Source: JABRWC01 sp039961675 (GTDB taxonomy: Bacteria > Planctomycetota > Phycisphaerae > UBA1845 > Fen-1342). From it: a DNA stretch of 38,418 nucleotides. Below are positions 7,567 to 14,740 of this stretch, piece after piece. Each line of letters begins with the position of its first letter. Positions within the stretch are counted from its first letter, which is position 1. The stretch is from the NCBI GenBank assembly GCA_039961675.1, contig JABRWC010000155.1:1-38418 (forward strand), read 5' to 3'. The notes beneath the pieces were generated by a model, which was given only the letters and a program-made list of their open reading frames with translations, was not told the origin of the DNA and made no database searches. The position numbers were made by a program, and so were the translations under genes.

Positions 7567-8841
7567 ATGAACGCAGCCCGCACGTGCGTCGGCCTGCTCG
7601 CGTTGCTGTTGGCCGGGAACGCCCCGGCCGCCGAGGACTACCTGCCCAGCGGGCCGCTGCATGAAGCGGGGCTGGTCAAGTTCTGGCAGCTTCAGCTTCC
7701 GCTCGAACCGGACCAGCAGGTCCTCGACCTGTACCTGGTTGACGACCAGCTCTACGCCACCACGCAGGACGGCTACGCGTTCACGGTTGACGCCCTGACC
7801 GGCGCGCTGCGCTGGATGTGCGAGGTCACTCGCGGCGGCTACCGCGTCTCCGTGCCCGCTCACGCCGGCGATCGGACCATCTTCGTCACGCCCGCCATGG
7901 TCCTGCACTTCGACCGTTACTTCGGTACGCCGATCCTGCGATTCGACCTGCGCGTTCCGGTCGCCTCGCCCCCGGCCAGCGACGGCCGGCGAGTGTTTTT
8001 CGGAGCGATCAACCAGCGCTTCTACGCCTATTCCGGCGCCAGCGAGTTCGAACGCTGGCGGACGGTCTCATACGGGACAGTGAGCTCGCGCGCCACGGTC
8101 TCCGGCGACGTGCTCTACTTCGCCAGCGAAAGCGGTCACGTGTTCGCCTGCAAGTCGTCCAACAAGGCCCGTGTGTGGGTCCGGCGACCGGGCGGACCGG
8201 TCACCGCCGACCTGGTCGCCGACGAGAACGGCCTCTACGTCGCCAGCCGCGACAACTCGCTGTACTTACTGGATCCCGTGGCGGGCGGCACGCGCTGGCA
8301 AGCGCGGCTCTCGGGTCCGCTGTACGAGCCGCCGGCGGTGACGAAGGACGTGGCGTATCAGTATTGCCCGGACGACGGCGTGGTGGCGATCAGCACGGCG
8401 CCGATCGTGCAGCAGGACCGGATACTCTGGAAGATGGCCGACGGGCGGCGGGTGCTCACTAGCGACGGCGCTCACGTGTACGTGCTTTCGACGGACGGCG
8501 AGATCCGGGCCGTGCGGATCGCGGACGGGACGGTGAGCAGGACCATCCCCGCCAACGGTTTCAACAAGTCGGCGCCGGTCATGGGCGGCAAAGTGTTTTT
8601 CCTGGCCGCCAATGACGGACGCTTGTTCTGTGCCCGCGGAACCGAGGCCGGCGTGCTCACGCGCGAGCAGGTGCTGGCCGCGCTGCGAGTGACGACCGGC
8701 AAGAAGGAGCCACCGGCGCCTGAGCCGCCTGCCGCATCGCAACCGGCCACGACCCAGACGCAGGACGTGCTCAAGACCGGCGAGAAGGGGCCGCCCACCG
8801 GCGGAAAGTCGAAGGTCTCGAAGCAGCACGGCGGGGGCTGA
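7567..8841 (+). CDS. exported PQQ-like beta-propeller repeat protein
   Basis: A 424-aa protein with a signal peptide (CVGLLALLLAGNAPAAED). Repeated blade-like motifs follow: LYATTQDGYAFTVDALTGALRW, LYFASESGHVFACKSSNKARVW, LYVASRDNSLYLLDPVAGGTRW and VYVLSTDGEIRAVRIADGTV, ending with VFFLAANDGRLFCARG. This is the outer-membrane-assembly (BamB)/PQQ-dehydrogenase type of propeller without catalytic residues. The last 45 residues are Pro/Lys-rich and disordered. ATG 7567 is chosen over an upstream in-frame start because it begins the signal peptide. purH starts 19 bp downstream, so they may be co-transcribed. Confidence 0.82.
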   Translation: MNAARTCVGLLALLLAGNAPAAEDYLPSGPLHEAGLVKFWQLQLPLEPDQQVLDLYLVDDQLYATTQDGYAFTVDALTGALRWMCEVTRGGYRVSVPAHAGDRTIFVTPAMVLHFDRYFGTPILRFDLRVPVASPPASDGRRVFFGAINQRFYAYSGASEFERWRTVSYGTVSSRATVSGDVLYFASESGHVFACKSSNKARVWVRRPGGPVTADLVADENGLYVASRDNSLYLLDPVAGGTRWQARLSGPLYEPPAVTKDVAYQYCPDDGVVAISTAPIVQQDRILWKMADGRRVLTSDGAHVYVLSTDGEIRAVRIADGTVSRTIPANGFNKSAPVMGGKVFFLAANDGRLFCARGTEAGVLTREQVLAALRVTTGKKEPPAPEPPAASQPATTQTQDVLKTGEKGPPTGGKSKVSKQHGGG

Positions 8842-8860
8842 GCCGGCGGCTGAGAACGAC

Positions 8861-11800
8861 ATGCCTTCTGCGACGCGCATCCGTCGCGCACTCATCAGCG
8901 TCTACGACAAGACGGGGATCGTCGAGTTCGCCCGCGCGCTGCACGACGAGTTCGGCGTGGAAATCATCTCCACCGGCGGCACCGCGAAGGCGCTGACGGA
9001 AGCGGGCATCCCCGTCACGCTGGTCGAAGACATCACCGGCTTCGGCGAGATGCTGGACGGGCGCGTCAAGACGCTGCACCCGAAGATCCACGCCGCGATC
9101 CTGGCAGACCGCGACAACCCCGAGCACATGCGGCAACTCGCCGAGGCGGGGATCGAGCCGATCGACATGGTCGTGGTGAATCTCTACCCGTTCGAGAAGA
9201 CGGTCGCGGCGCCGGGCTGCACGCTGGAGCAGGCGATCGAGATGGTCGACATCGGCGGGGTGGCGCTGCTGCGTGCAGCGGCGAAAAACCACAAGCATGT
9301 GTGGGTGGTGGGAGAGCGCGGATTGATCAGCAGGGTGCTCGACGTGCTTCGGTCGAGCGATGCCGAGCGAGTCGAGTATCTTCGCCGCATGTACGCGTGG
9401 TTGGCGTACAGCTTGACTTGCGACTACGACGCTTCGATCGCCAGGTTCCTGAATGAGGAAACGCTGCGGCGCGCCGGCGTTCCGGCCCCGGCGCCGCTTG
9501 TTCACGATCTGGTCTGCGAGCTGCACAAGCTGGGAGATTTTCGTTATGGCGAGAATCCGCATCAGCGCGCGGCCGGATACCGCCGCGACGCCGAGCCTGT
9601 GGCGCTACGCCCGCTGGATCTGGTCTCACGGGAGCAACTGTCATACAACAACCTCGTCGACGCCGACGCTGCGCTCCTCCTCTGCGCTGAACTGACGCGC
9701 TCGGGGCGTGGTGCAACGCTGAGCTTTGCCCCCACATCCACGGAAGACCGTAGCGCGAAGCTCTGCTTTGCGGAGACGCAACCGCGCCCTAGCCCAACAC
9801 CACCCCGCACAGCACCGACGGACGCCCGCCTTGCGCCCGTGGCCGGCGAACAACGGTCGCGGCGCAATCTGCCACATTGGCGTCTGCCCGGCGCGACGTA
9901 TTCGGTGACGTTCGCGAGCCGAATCGGTGAACTGACCGCCGAGGAGCGCGACATCACTCTCGCGGCGCTCCGCTTCTGGGACGGAAAGCGCCTGGACCTG
10001 CACGCGGCGGTCGTCATGCCTGATCACGTGCATGCGCTGCTCACTCCCCGCGAACGGCCGGACCGGCCGGGCGCGTTCGAAAACCTCTCGAAGTTGTTGA
10101 AGGGGATCAAGAGCTTCAGCGGGCGGGAAATCTCCAAGCGGCGGGGCAACGTCGGACAGGTCTGGGTCCGAGAATCGTACGACCACTGGATTCGCGATGC
10201 GGAAGAATTTCGCGAGAAGTGGGAATACATCGCACAGAACGTCGTCAAGGAAGGACTGGCGGCCGCACCGCCGGAATATCGGTGGTGGTTCGCGGTCGAT
10301 TACTTCGGACTGGGCATCGGGAGAGACGTGGGCCCTCAGACGCCGGTCCCGGCAGTGTTGGGCGGTCCGGATTCGGGCAAAGCGGAGCTTTGCGCTACGA
10401 AACTGACGGAAGAGGGCAAAGCGGAGCTTTGCGATACGAAACCGACGGAAGAGGGCGAAGCGGAGCTTTGCGCTACGAAACTGACGGAAGAGGGCAAAGC
10501 GGAGCTTTGCGCTACGAATGTGACGGAAGGAGGCAAAGCGGAGCTTTGCGCTACGAATGTGACGGAAGAGGGCAAAGCGGAGCTTTGCGCTACGCGCCGA
10601 ACGGAAGTGGGCACGGCGGAACCGGCGGAACCGGTGGGCCGGGCCGGGACTCTAGCGGCTGAAACGCCGGCCGTGTGCTGCTTCATCAAGCATACGAACG
10701 CTTGTGGCGTCGGTGTCGCGGTCGCGGCAGGGTCTAGCTTGGCGGAGCGCCACGCCGCGCGGCTGGACGCGTACCGCCGGGCGTACCTGGGCGACCCGAA
10801 CGCCGCGATGGGCGGCATCCTGGCCTGCAACTTCGACGTGGACGCCGAGTTTGCGGCCGCGGTGATGCAGACGTATGACCGATTCGGTAAGCCGCTGAAG
10901 GAGTCCGGCGCGCCGAACGCCCCGGGCGGGTTCTTCGTCGAAGTGTGGATCGCACCGTCGTTCACGGAAGACGCGGTCGCGGTCATCCGCGGTACGTATG
11001 TTGCCGAAAGAGCGCGCGAACGGCTCGCCGAGCCTCCGCCGCAGAAGAAGTGGGGCGCTAACGCGCGGCTGCTGGCCGTCGGCGACCCGAGCGCGGCGCA
11101 GGACGCGAATGCGCTTCAATTCCGCAGCATCGCCGGGGGCATGCTGGCGCAGACGGCGGACGCGGTCGGCCTGAACGAAGAGCAATGGCGCGTGGTGACG
11201 AAGCGCGCCCCGACCGAGCGCGAGCGAACGGACCTGCGGTTGGCTTGGCTGATCTGCAAGCACACCAAGAGCAATGCGATCTGCCTGGTTCGCGACGGCA
11301 TGCTGATCGGCAACGGCGCCGGGCAGATGAGTCGGGTGATGAGTTGCCGTGTTGCGACCTGGTTGGCGCGGGAGAACGGGCACCTGCCCGTCATGGGGGA
11401 CTGGTCTCCGACCGGTCAGAACCTGGGGGACCGGTCTCCGACCGGTCAGAACCTGGGGGACTGGTCTCCGACGGGTCAGAACCTGGGGGACCGGTCTCCG
11501 ACCAGTCAGAACCTCGGGGACCGGTCTCCGACCAGTCAGAACCTGGGGGACCGGTCTCCGACCGGTCAGAACCTGGGGGACCGGTCTCCGACCGGTCTAT
11601 CGGAAGAACAGTCGTGGCGCAGACACCTGCCGCACATCGAGCGCCCGGAGGCCTCTTATTTCGTCACGTTCCGGGTTCGTGCCGGGCAGCTCGCGCCCCA
11701 CGAGCGGGACCTGATTCTGAACGCCTGCCGGTTTTGGCACGGCAGCAAGATGACGCTGCACGCGGCTTGTGTAATGCCCGATCATGTCCACCTGCTATTG

Positions 11801-12382
11801 ACGCCGTTCGAGGCGCGCGCGGAGCGATGGGTGCCGCTCGCGGAGCTGCTTAAGAGCATCAAGGGGTTTTCGGCGTTACAGATCAACCGAATGCGCGGGC
11901 GATCCGGCCCCTTCTGGATGGATGAGAATTTCGACCGGATCATACGAAATGCGCAGGACTTTGCCGAAAAGTGGGACTACATGTGGCACAATCCGGTCAC
12001 CGCCGGGCTGGTTGGCAGGCCGGAAGATTACCCGTGGTTCTGGAGCAGCCAGATTGGCTTTGGTGATCTGGCCGAAGAGAAAGACCGGTCGGAGACCGGT
12101 CCCCCAGGGGAGGGGCAGAAAGACCGGTCGGAGACCGGTCCCCCAGGGGAGGGGCAGAAAGACCGGTCGGAGACCGGTCCCCCAGAGGGTGGGGAGAATC
12201 GAGCAGTTGCGGCGTCGGATGCGTTCTTCCCGTTCCGCGACGGGCCGGACATCCTGATCGACGCCGGCGTGACCGCGATTATTCAGCCGGGCGGCAGCAA
12301 GCGCGACGCGGAAGTGATCGAGGCGTGCGATGCGCGGGGCGTGGCGATGATCTTCACGGGGACAAGGCACTTTCGGCACTGA
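8861..12382 (+). CDS. purH: bifunctional PurH (AICAR transformylase/IMP cyclohydrolase) with two in-frame RAYT guests
   Basis: Catalyses the last two steps of IMP synthesis in the cytosol. It has 1173 codons against about 530 in ordinary PurH. Residues 1-200 are an uninterrupted IMP cyclohydrolase domain (ALISVYDKTGIVEFA, STGGTAKAL, FGEMLDGRVKTLHPKIH, GGVALLRAAAKNH). The transformylase domain is split in three: up to about 278 (YGENPHQRA, SYNNLVDADAAL), about 604-843 (CCFIKHTNACGVG with catalytic Lys610-His611, WGANARLL, HTKSNAICLV, GAGQMSRV), and about 1116-1173 (ASDAFFPF, IIQPGGSKRD, FTGTRHFRH). Between these lie guests at about 279-603 and 844-1115, each with a RAYT domain and REP-derived peptide repeats. 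Without guests about 575 aa remain. There is no stop or frameshift. Inteins are unlikely, as no block A/G motifs are seen. Activity is unproven. Confidence 0.93.
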   Translation: MPSATRIRRALISVYDKTGIVEFARALHDEFGVEIISTGGTAKALTEAGIPVTLVEDITGFGEMLDGRVKTLHPKIHAAILADRDNPEHMRQLAEAGIEPIDMVVVNLYPFEKTVAAPGCTLEQAIEMVDIGGVALLRAAAKNHKHVWVVGERGLISRVLDVLRSSDAERVEYLRRMYAWLAYSLTCDYDASIARFLNEETLRRAGVPAPAPLVHDLVCELHKLGDFRYGENPHQRAAGYRRDAEPVALRPLDLVSREQLSYNNLVDADAALLLCAELTRSGRGATLSFAPTSTEDRSAKLCFAETQPRPSPTPPRTAPTDARLAPVAGEQRSRRNLPHWRLPGATYSVTFASRIGELTAEERDITLAALRFWDGKRLDLHAAVVMPDHVHALLTPRERPDRPGAFENLSKLLKGIKSFSGREISKRRGNVGQVWVRESYDHWIRDAEEFREKWEYIAQNVVKEGLAAAPPEYRWWFAVDYFGLGIGRDVGPQTPVPAVLGGPDSGKAELCATKLTEEGKAELCDTKPTEEGEAELCATKLTEEGKAELCATNVTEGGKAELCATNVTEEGKAELCATRRTEVGTAEPAEPVGRAGTLAAETPAVCCFIKHTNACGVGVAVAAGSSLAERHAARLDAYRRAYLGDPNAAMGGILACNFDVDAEFAAAVMQTYDRFGKPLKESGAPNAPGGFFVEVWIAPSFTEDAVAVIRGTYVAERARERLAEPPPQKKWGANARLLAVGDPSAAQDANALQFRSIAGGMLAQTADAVGLNEEQWRVVTKRAPTERERTDLRLAWLICKHTKSNAICLVRDGMLIGNGAGQMSRVMSCRVATWLARENGHLPVMGDWSPTGQNLGDRSPTGQNLGDWSPTGQNLGDRSPTSQNLGDRSPTSQNLGDRSPTGQNLGDRSPTGLSEEQSWRRHLPHIERPEASYFVTFRVRAGQLAPHERDLILNACRFWHGSKMTLHAACVMPDHVHLLLTPFEARAERWVPLAELLKSIKGFSALQINRMRGRSGPFWMDENFDRIIRNAQDFAEKWDYMWHNPVTAGLVGRPEDYPWFWSSQIGFGDLAEEKDRSETGPPGEGQKDRSETGPPGEGQKDRSETGPPEGGENRAVAASDAFFPFRDGPDILIDAGVTAIIQPGGSKRDAEVIEACDARGVAMIFTGTRHFRH
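9713..9771. repeat. left REP pair of guest 1
   Basis: Two decayed palindromes, GCAACGC-TGA-GCTTTGC (9713-9729) and GCGAAGC-TCT-GCTTTGC (9755-9771). Bases 9749-9771 match the reverse complement of the first right-hand unit (10377-10399) at 21 of 23 positions, so left and right repeats are inverted. Confidence 0.7.
10377..10610. repeat. right REP array of guest 1, six 39-bp units
   Basis: Units begin at 10377, 10416, 10455, 10494, 10533 and 10572. Each opens with GCAAAGC-GGA-GCTTTGC (the third reads GCGAAGC) followed by GCTACGAA. The 39-bp period is 13 codons and is translated as repeats of KAELCATKLTEEG. Copies differ by a few bases, giving N/K and V/L swaps. Confidence 0.9.
11395..11597. repeat. 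left REP array of guest 2, seven 30-bp units
   Basis: The 30-bp units start with GGGGGACCGGTCTCCGACC, beginning at 11395 and every 30 bp to 11575. They are translated as GDRSPTGQNL or GDWSPTGQNL. Units differ only at one or two sites (CCGG/CTGG, GGTC/AGTC), so the array is recent or kept homogeneous. Confidence 0.93.
12083..12198. repeat. right REP array of guest 2, three 39-bp units
   Basis: Units start at 12083, 12122 and 12161. Bases 12122-12144 are the exact reverse complement of 11575-11597 on the left side (23 of 23). The translated unit is KDRSETGPPGEGQ, 13 codons. Each unit carries two copies of the self-complementary octamer GACCGGTC with GGA between them. Confidence 0.93.
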
Positions 12383-12399
12383 GAGTCAGCTAGGAGGGG

Positions 12400-12645
12400 C
12401 GAGTCGAGAGTTCAGAGTGAAGCGTGACACGGGCAACGTGAGAAGTGCAAAGTGAAGAGCTGCGGATGGCGAGTTGACGGGGACACCGCGGGCGAAGCGC
12501 GTCGAGCGGCGCGAGCGATGCGATGTGCGCGTCAAGAGTTGCGAATGACGAATGGCGAGTTGTGAGCAGCCCGCTGCGGGTGTCCAGCGTCGGGGCTTCG
12601 CTTTGCACTGTTCACCGCGCCCTTCTCACTCTGAACTCTTGGCTC
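12400..12645. repeat. large imperfect palindrome downstream of purH
   Basis: A gene-free stretch whose two halves are inverted: 12406-12420 pairs with 12626-12640 (14/15), 12444-12457 with 12596-12609 (13/14), and GACACCGCGGGC near 12480 with GCCCGCTGCGGGTGTC near 12570. ATGGCGAGTTG also occurs twice in direct orientation (about 12467 and 12552). It looks like a decayed MITE or a long hairpin. It also separates purH from the convergent yacG. Confidence 0.6.
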
Positions 12646-12657
12646 GGGCGCCGGTCT

Positions 12658-12864
12658 TTACGAATCGCGATCCGACGGATCTCCGCGGGGCGGGGGACTG
12701 GCGAGCTCGTCCGGCGTCACGTCCCGGTCGATCGTGTACTGTTCGTTGAACCAGCGGCCCAGGTCGATCAGCCGGCACCGCCGGCTACAGAACGGGTAGA
12801 GGGCAGGGAGCGGCGGCTCGTACGAGACGGATTTCCCGCAGATCACGCACTGAAATGCTTGCAC
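12658..12864 (-). CDS. yacG: YacG-like zinc protein (DNA gyrase inhibitor family)
   Basis: A 68-aa protein with one zinc site: Cys6 and Cys9 (CVICG), Cys26 and Cys30 (FCSRRC), followed by the family signature RLIDLGRWFNEQYTI. In E. coli the protein binds GyrB and inhibits gyrase. The C-terminal tail is Pro/Asp-rich. It starts 39 bp after the sigma-factor stop on the same strand, so the two are probably co-transcribed. Confidence 0.88.
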   Translation of the reverse strand: MQAFQCVICGKSVSYEPPLPALYPFCSRRCRLIDLGRWFNEQYTIDRDVTPDELASPPPRGDPSDRDS

Positions 12865-12903
12865 GGGGGGGCAACGTCCGTCGGCGCGCGGGCCGCGCGC
12901 GGG

Positions 12904-13797
12904 TCAAAGGTATTCCTTGACGTACTCCTCGAGCTTCATCTTGGCTTCCTTTTCGATCTGCCGCACGCGCTCGCGCGTCAGGCCCACCGCGTCGCCGATC
13001 TCCTTGAGCGTCATCTTGCGCCCGTTGTGGTCGCTCAGCCCGTAGCGCATCTTCAGCACCGTCGCCTCGCGCTCCGTGATGCACTCCAGCAGCCGCGTCA
13101 CGAAATCCGCGTCCGACTGGCTGAACAACGCCTCGCCTGGTGCGGGTGTGCGGCGGTCGGGGAGCGAGCTGGTCACGGAGGCGCCGTTCTCGTCCGTGGC
13201 CGACTGCGTCGGGCACGTGCAGGCGCGGATGGCCAGCGAGATCGCGGCGGCCTTCCGCGGCGAAATCTCCATGTGCCGCGACACTTCCTCCAGCGTCGGC
13301 TCGCGACCGAGCTTGTCGCTCAGTTCGCGGTGCGCCAGCTTCAGGTGCCCGATCTGCTCCATCAGGTAGCTGGGGATGTGGATCATCTGCGTCGAGTTCT
13401 GGACGGCGCGGCGGATGGCCTGGTCGATCCAGTAGCTCGCGTACGTGCTGAACCGCGACCCGACCTCGGGGTCGTAGCGATCGACCGCGTTCATCAGGCC
13501 GACGTTTCCCTCGTTGACCAGGTCTTCCATCGGCAGGCCGCGATTGCGGAACTTCTTCGCCACGCTGATGACCAGCCGCAGGTTCGCCTGCACCATCTGG
13601 TTCCGCGCTTCGGCCGCCTCGCGCTGGATGCGCTCGTACTCGGCTCGGCCGATCTCCTCGGCGCCCAGCCGCCGGTCGGCGTCGGCTGCGGCCTGGATGC
13701 GCGCCCCGAGGCGCAGCTCTTCCTGCTGCGTCAGCAGCGGATAGTGCTTGATCTGCTTTAGGTAGTCCCCCAGAGCCGTATCGAGCTTGGTGGCCAT
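12904..13797 (-). CDS. sigma-70 family RNA polymerase sigma factor (group 2-like)
   Basis: A 297-aa sigma factor with regions 1.2 to 4 and no long 1.1 region. Region 1.2: DTALGDYLKQIKHYPLLTQQEE. Region 2: NLRLVISVAKKFRNRGLPMEDLVNEGN, then RFSTYASYWIDQAIRRAV. Region 3: IPSYLMEQIGHLK, LGREPTLEEVSRHM. Region 4: RMTLKEIG-type helix-turn-helix, KMTLKEIGDAVGLTRERVRQIEKEA, recognising -35. The length and regions fit RpoS/SigA-like factors. With no second sigma gene of this class to compare, I do not name it rpoD. About 270 bp of gene-free DNA separates it from maf. Confidence 0.92.
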   Translation of the reverse strand: MATKLDTALGDYLKQIKHYPLLTQQEELRLGARIQAAADADRRLGAEEIGRAEYERIQREAAEARNQMVQANLRLVISVAKKFRNRGLPMEDLVNEGNVGLMNAVDRYDPEVGSRFSTYASYWIDQAIRRAVQNSTQMIHIPSYLMEQIGHLKLAHRELSDKLGREPTLEEVSRHMEISPRKAAAISLAIRACTCPTQSATDENGASVTSSLPDRRTPAPGEALFSQSDADFVTRLLECITEREATVLKMRYGLSDHNGRKMTLKEIGDAVGLTRERVRQIEKEAKMKLEEYVKEYL

Positions 13798-14065
13798 ACT
13801 CCGGGAAACCTCGGTACTAGGGGGTAATTCTTCCCCACCGATCGGGCGATAACGCTCGGCAGCTTCGAGCCTTCTCGTCTCACATCGGCGACACGCGGGT
13901 CGCGATCCACTGACGCACGACTATATCCAACGCGGCGTCTCCGGACCAGCCATTATCGGGGCGGGGCGCGGCGGCTGCGGCCGGGCGGCGGCGTCTGGCG
14001 ACGACCGGCGTGGACGGGCAGTCCGTTTTGCGCGCAAAGCCGGCGACACCCGAGCCGTCGGGCGC

Positions 14066-14665
14066 TCACGCGGCTGGCCAGGTTCGGTCCACGTGCGTCA
14101 TCAGCCGTTTCAAAAGTTCCACCGGGAGACCGACGACGTTCGTATAGCTCCCCTCGATGCGCTCGATCAGCCGCTCCCCCACGTCCTGGATCCCGTAGGC
14201 GCCCGCCTTTCCCGCCCAGTCGCCGCTGCGCAGGTACGCCTCGCGCTCCTGCGGATCGTCACGCATCCAGACGCGCGTGACGGCGTGAGCGATTACGCGC
14301 CGCGCCTCGCCGGACGGGTGCGCCTGCACCAGGCACAAGCCCGTGATCACGTCGGTCGCGCGGCCCGCCTGTAGTTCGAGCATGCGCCGAGCGTCCGCGG
14401 CGTCGTCCGGCTTCCCCAGGACCTCGCCACAATGCACCAGCGTGTCTGCGCCGAGCACCCGCCGCCCCGGGAGCGCGTCCGCGACGGCCCGCGCCTTGAA
14501 GTACGCCAGCGCCTCGGACCAGGCCACCGGCCCGGTCGCCGCCGGGCGTGCGACCGGCTCGCGCAGCGGGCAGGGGATGACCTCGCACGACACGCCGGCC
14601 AGATCGAGAAGTTCGCGGCGGCGCGCGCTGCTCGATGCGAGAATCAGGACTCGATCGCTGGACAC
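14066..14665 (-). CDS. maf: Maf-family nucleoside triphosphate pyrophosphatase
   Basis: A 199-aa enzyme expected to hydrolyse dTTP/UTP or modified nucleotides, a house-cleaning function. Signatures are LILASSSARRRELL, GADTLVHCG with catalytic Asp74, and DWAGKAGAYGIQDVGERLIERIEGSYTNVVGLPVELL. The frame stays open far upstream, but homology begins at SSDRVLILASSS. GTG 14665 has GGAG about 8 nt before it, so that start is used. It is divergent from nfo, with about 75 bp between the starts. Confidence 0.93.
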   Translation of the reverse strand: MSSDRVLILASSSARRRELLDLAGVSCEVIPCPLREPVARPAATGPVAWSEALAYFKARAVADALPGRRVLGADTLVHCGEVLGKPDDAADARRMLELQAGRATDVITGLCLVQAHPSGEARRVIAHAVTRVWMRDDPQEREAYLRSGDWAGKAGAYGIQDVGERLIERIEGSYTNVVGLPVELLKRLMTHVDRTWPAA

Positions 14666-14740
14666 GCCGCACGCTCCGGTTTGATTCGCCGAACGCCGCC
14701 CATTACAACGCGGCGCATGCCGGCGGTCAAAAAGGGAGCG

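Larger units (their letters stand above)
9695..10669 (+). mobile_element. REP/RAYT guest 1 inside purH
   Basis: About 325 codons placed seven residues before the catalytic KHTN motif of PurH. Residues 334-482 (about 9860-10306) are a Y1/HUH REP-associated tyrosine transposase: RRNLPHWRLPGATYSVTF, HUH motif VVMPDHVHALLTP (His389, His391), SKLLKGIKSFSGREI, a candidate catalytic Tyr440 in RESYDHWIRD, and EKWEYIAQNVVKEGL. REP palindromes of the GCAAAGC-GGA-GCTTTGC type lie on both sides in opposite orientation. The transposase has no stop of its own. GTG 9839 is the only plausible internal start I see, without a good ribosome site. Edges are estimates from where PurH homology stops. Confidence 0.85.
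11390..12205 (+). mobile_element. REP/RAYT guest 2 inside purH
   Basis: About 272 codons inserted between GQMSRV...LARENG and ASDAFFPF of PurH. Residues 917-1066 (about 11609-12058) are a second RAYT domain: RRHLPHIERPEASYFVTF, HUH motif VMPDHVHLLLTP (His975, His977), AELLKSIKGFSALQI, ENFDRIIRNAQDF and EKWDYMWHNPVTAGL. The residue aligned with Tyr440 of guest 1 is Phe1024, so transposition activity may be lost. Arrays of GACCGGTC-GGA-GACCGGTC palindromes flank it in opposite orientation. It is homologous to guest 1 but clearly diverged, and its REP family is different. Confidence 0.85.

Noticed and set aside
10377..12198. The tandem palindromes as a CRISPR array
   Set aside because: The units are contiguous tandem repeats with no variable spacers, and no cas genes are near.
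8861..12382. Inteins or introns as the explanation for the purH guests
   Set aside because: No intein block A/B/F/G residues (such as a terminal His-Asn followed by Cys/Ser/Thr) appear at the borders, and no group I/II intron core is apparent. The guests are open in frame and carry REP repeats and HUH motifs.
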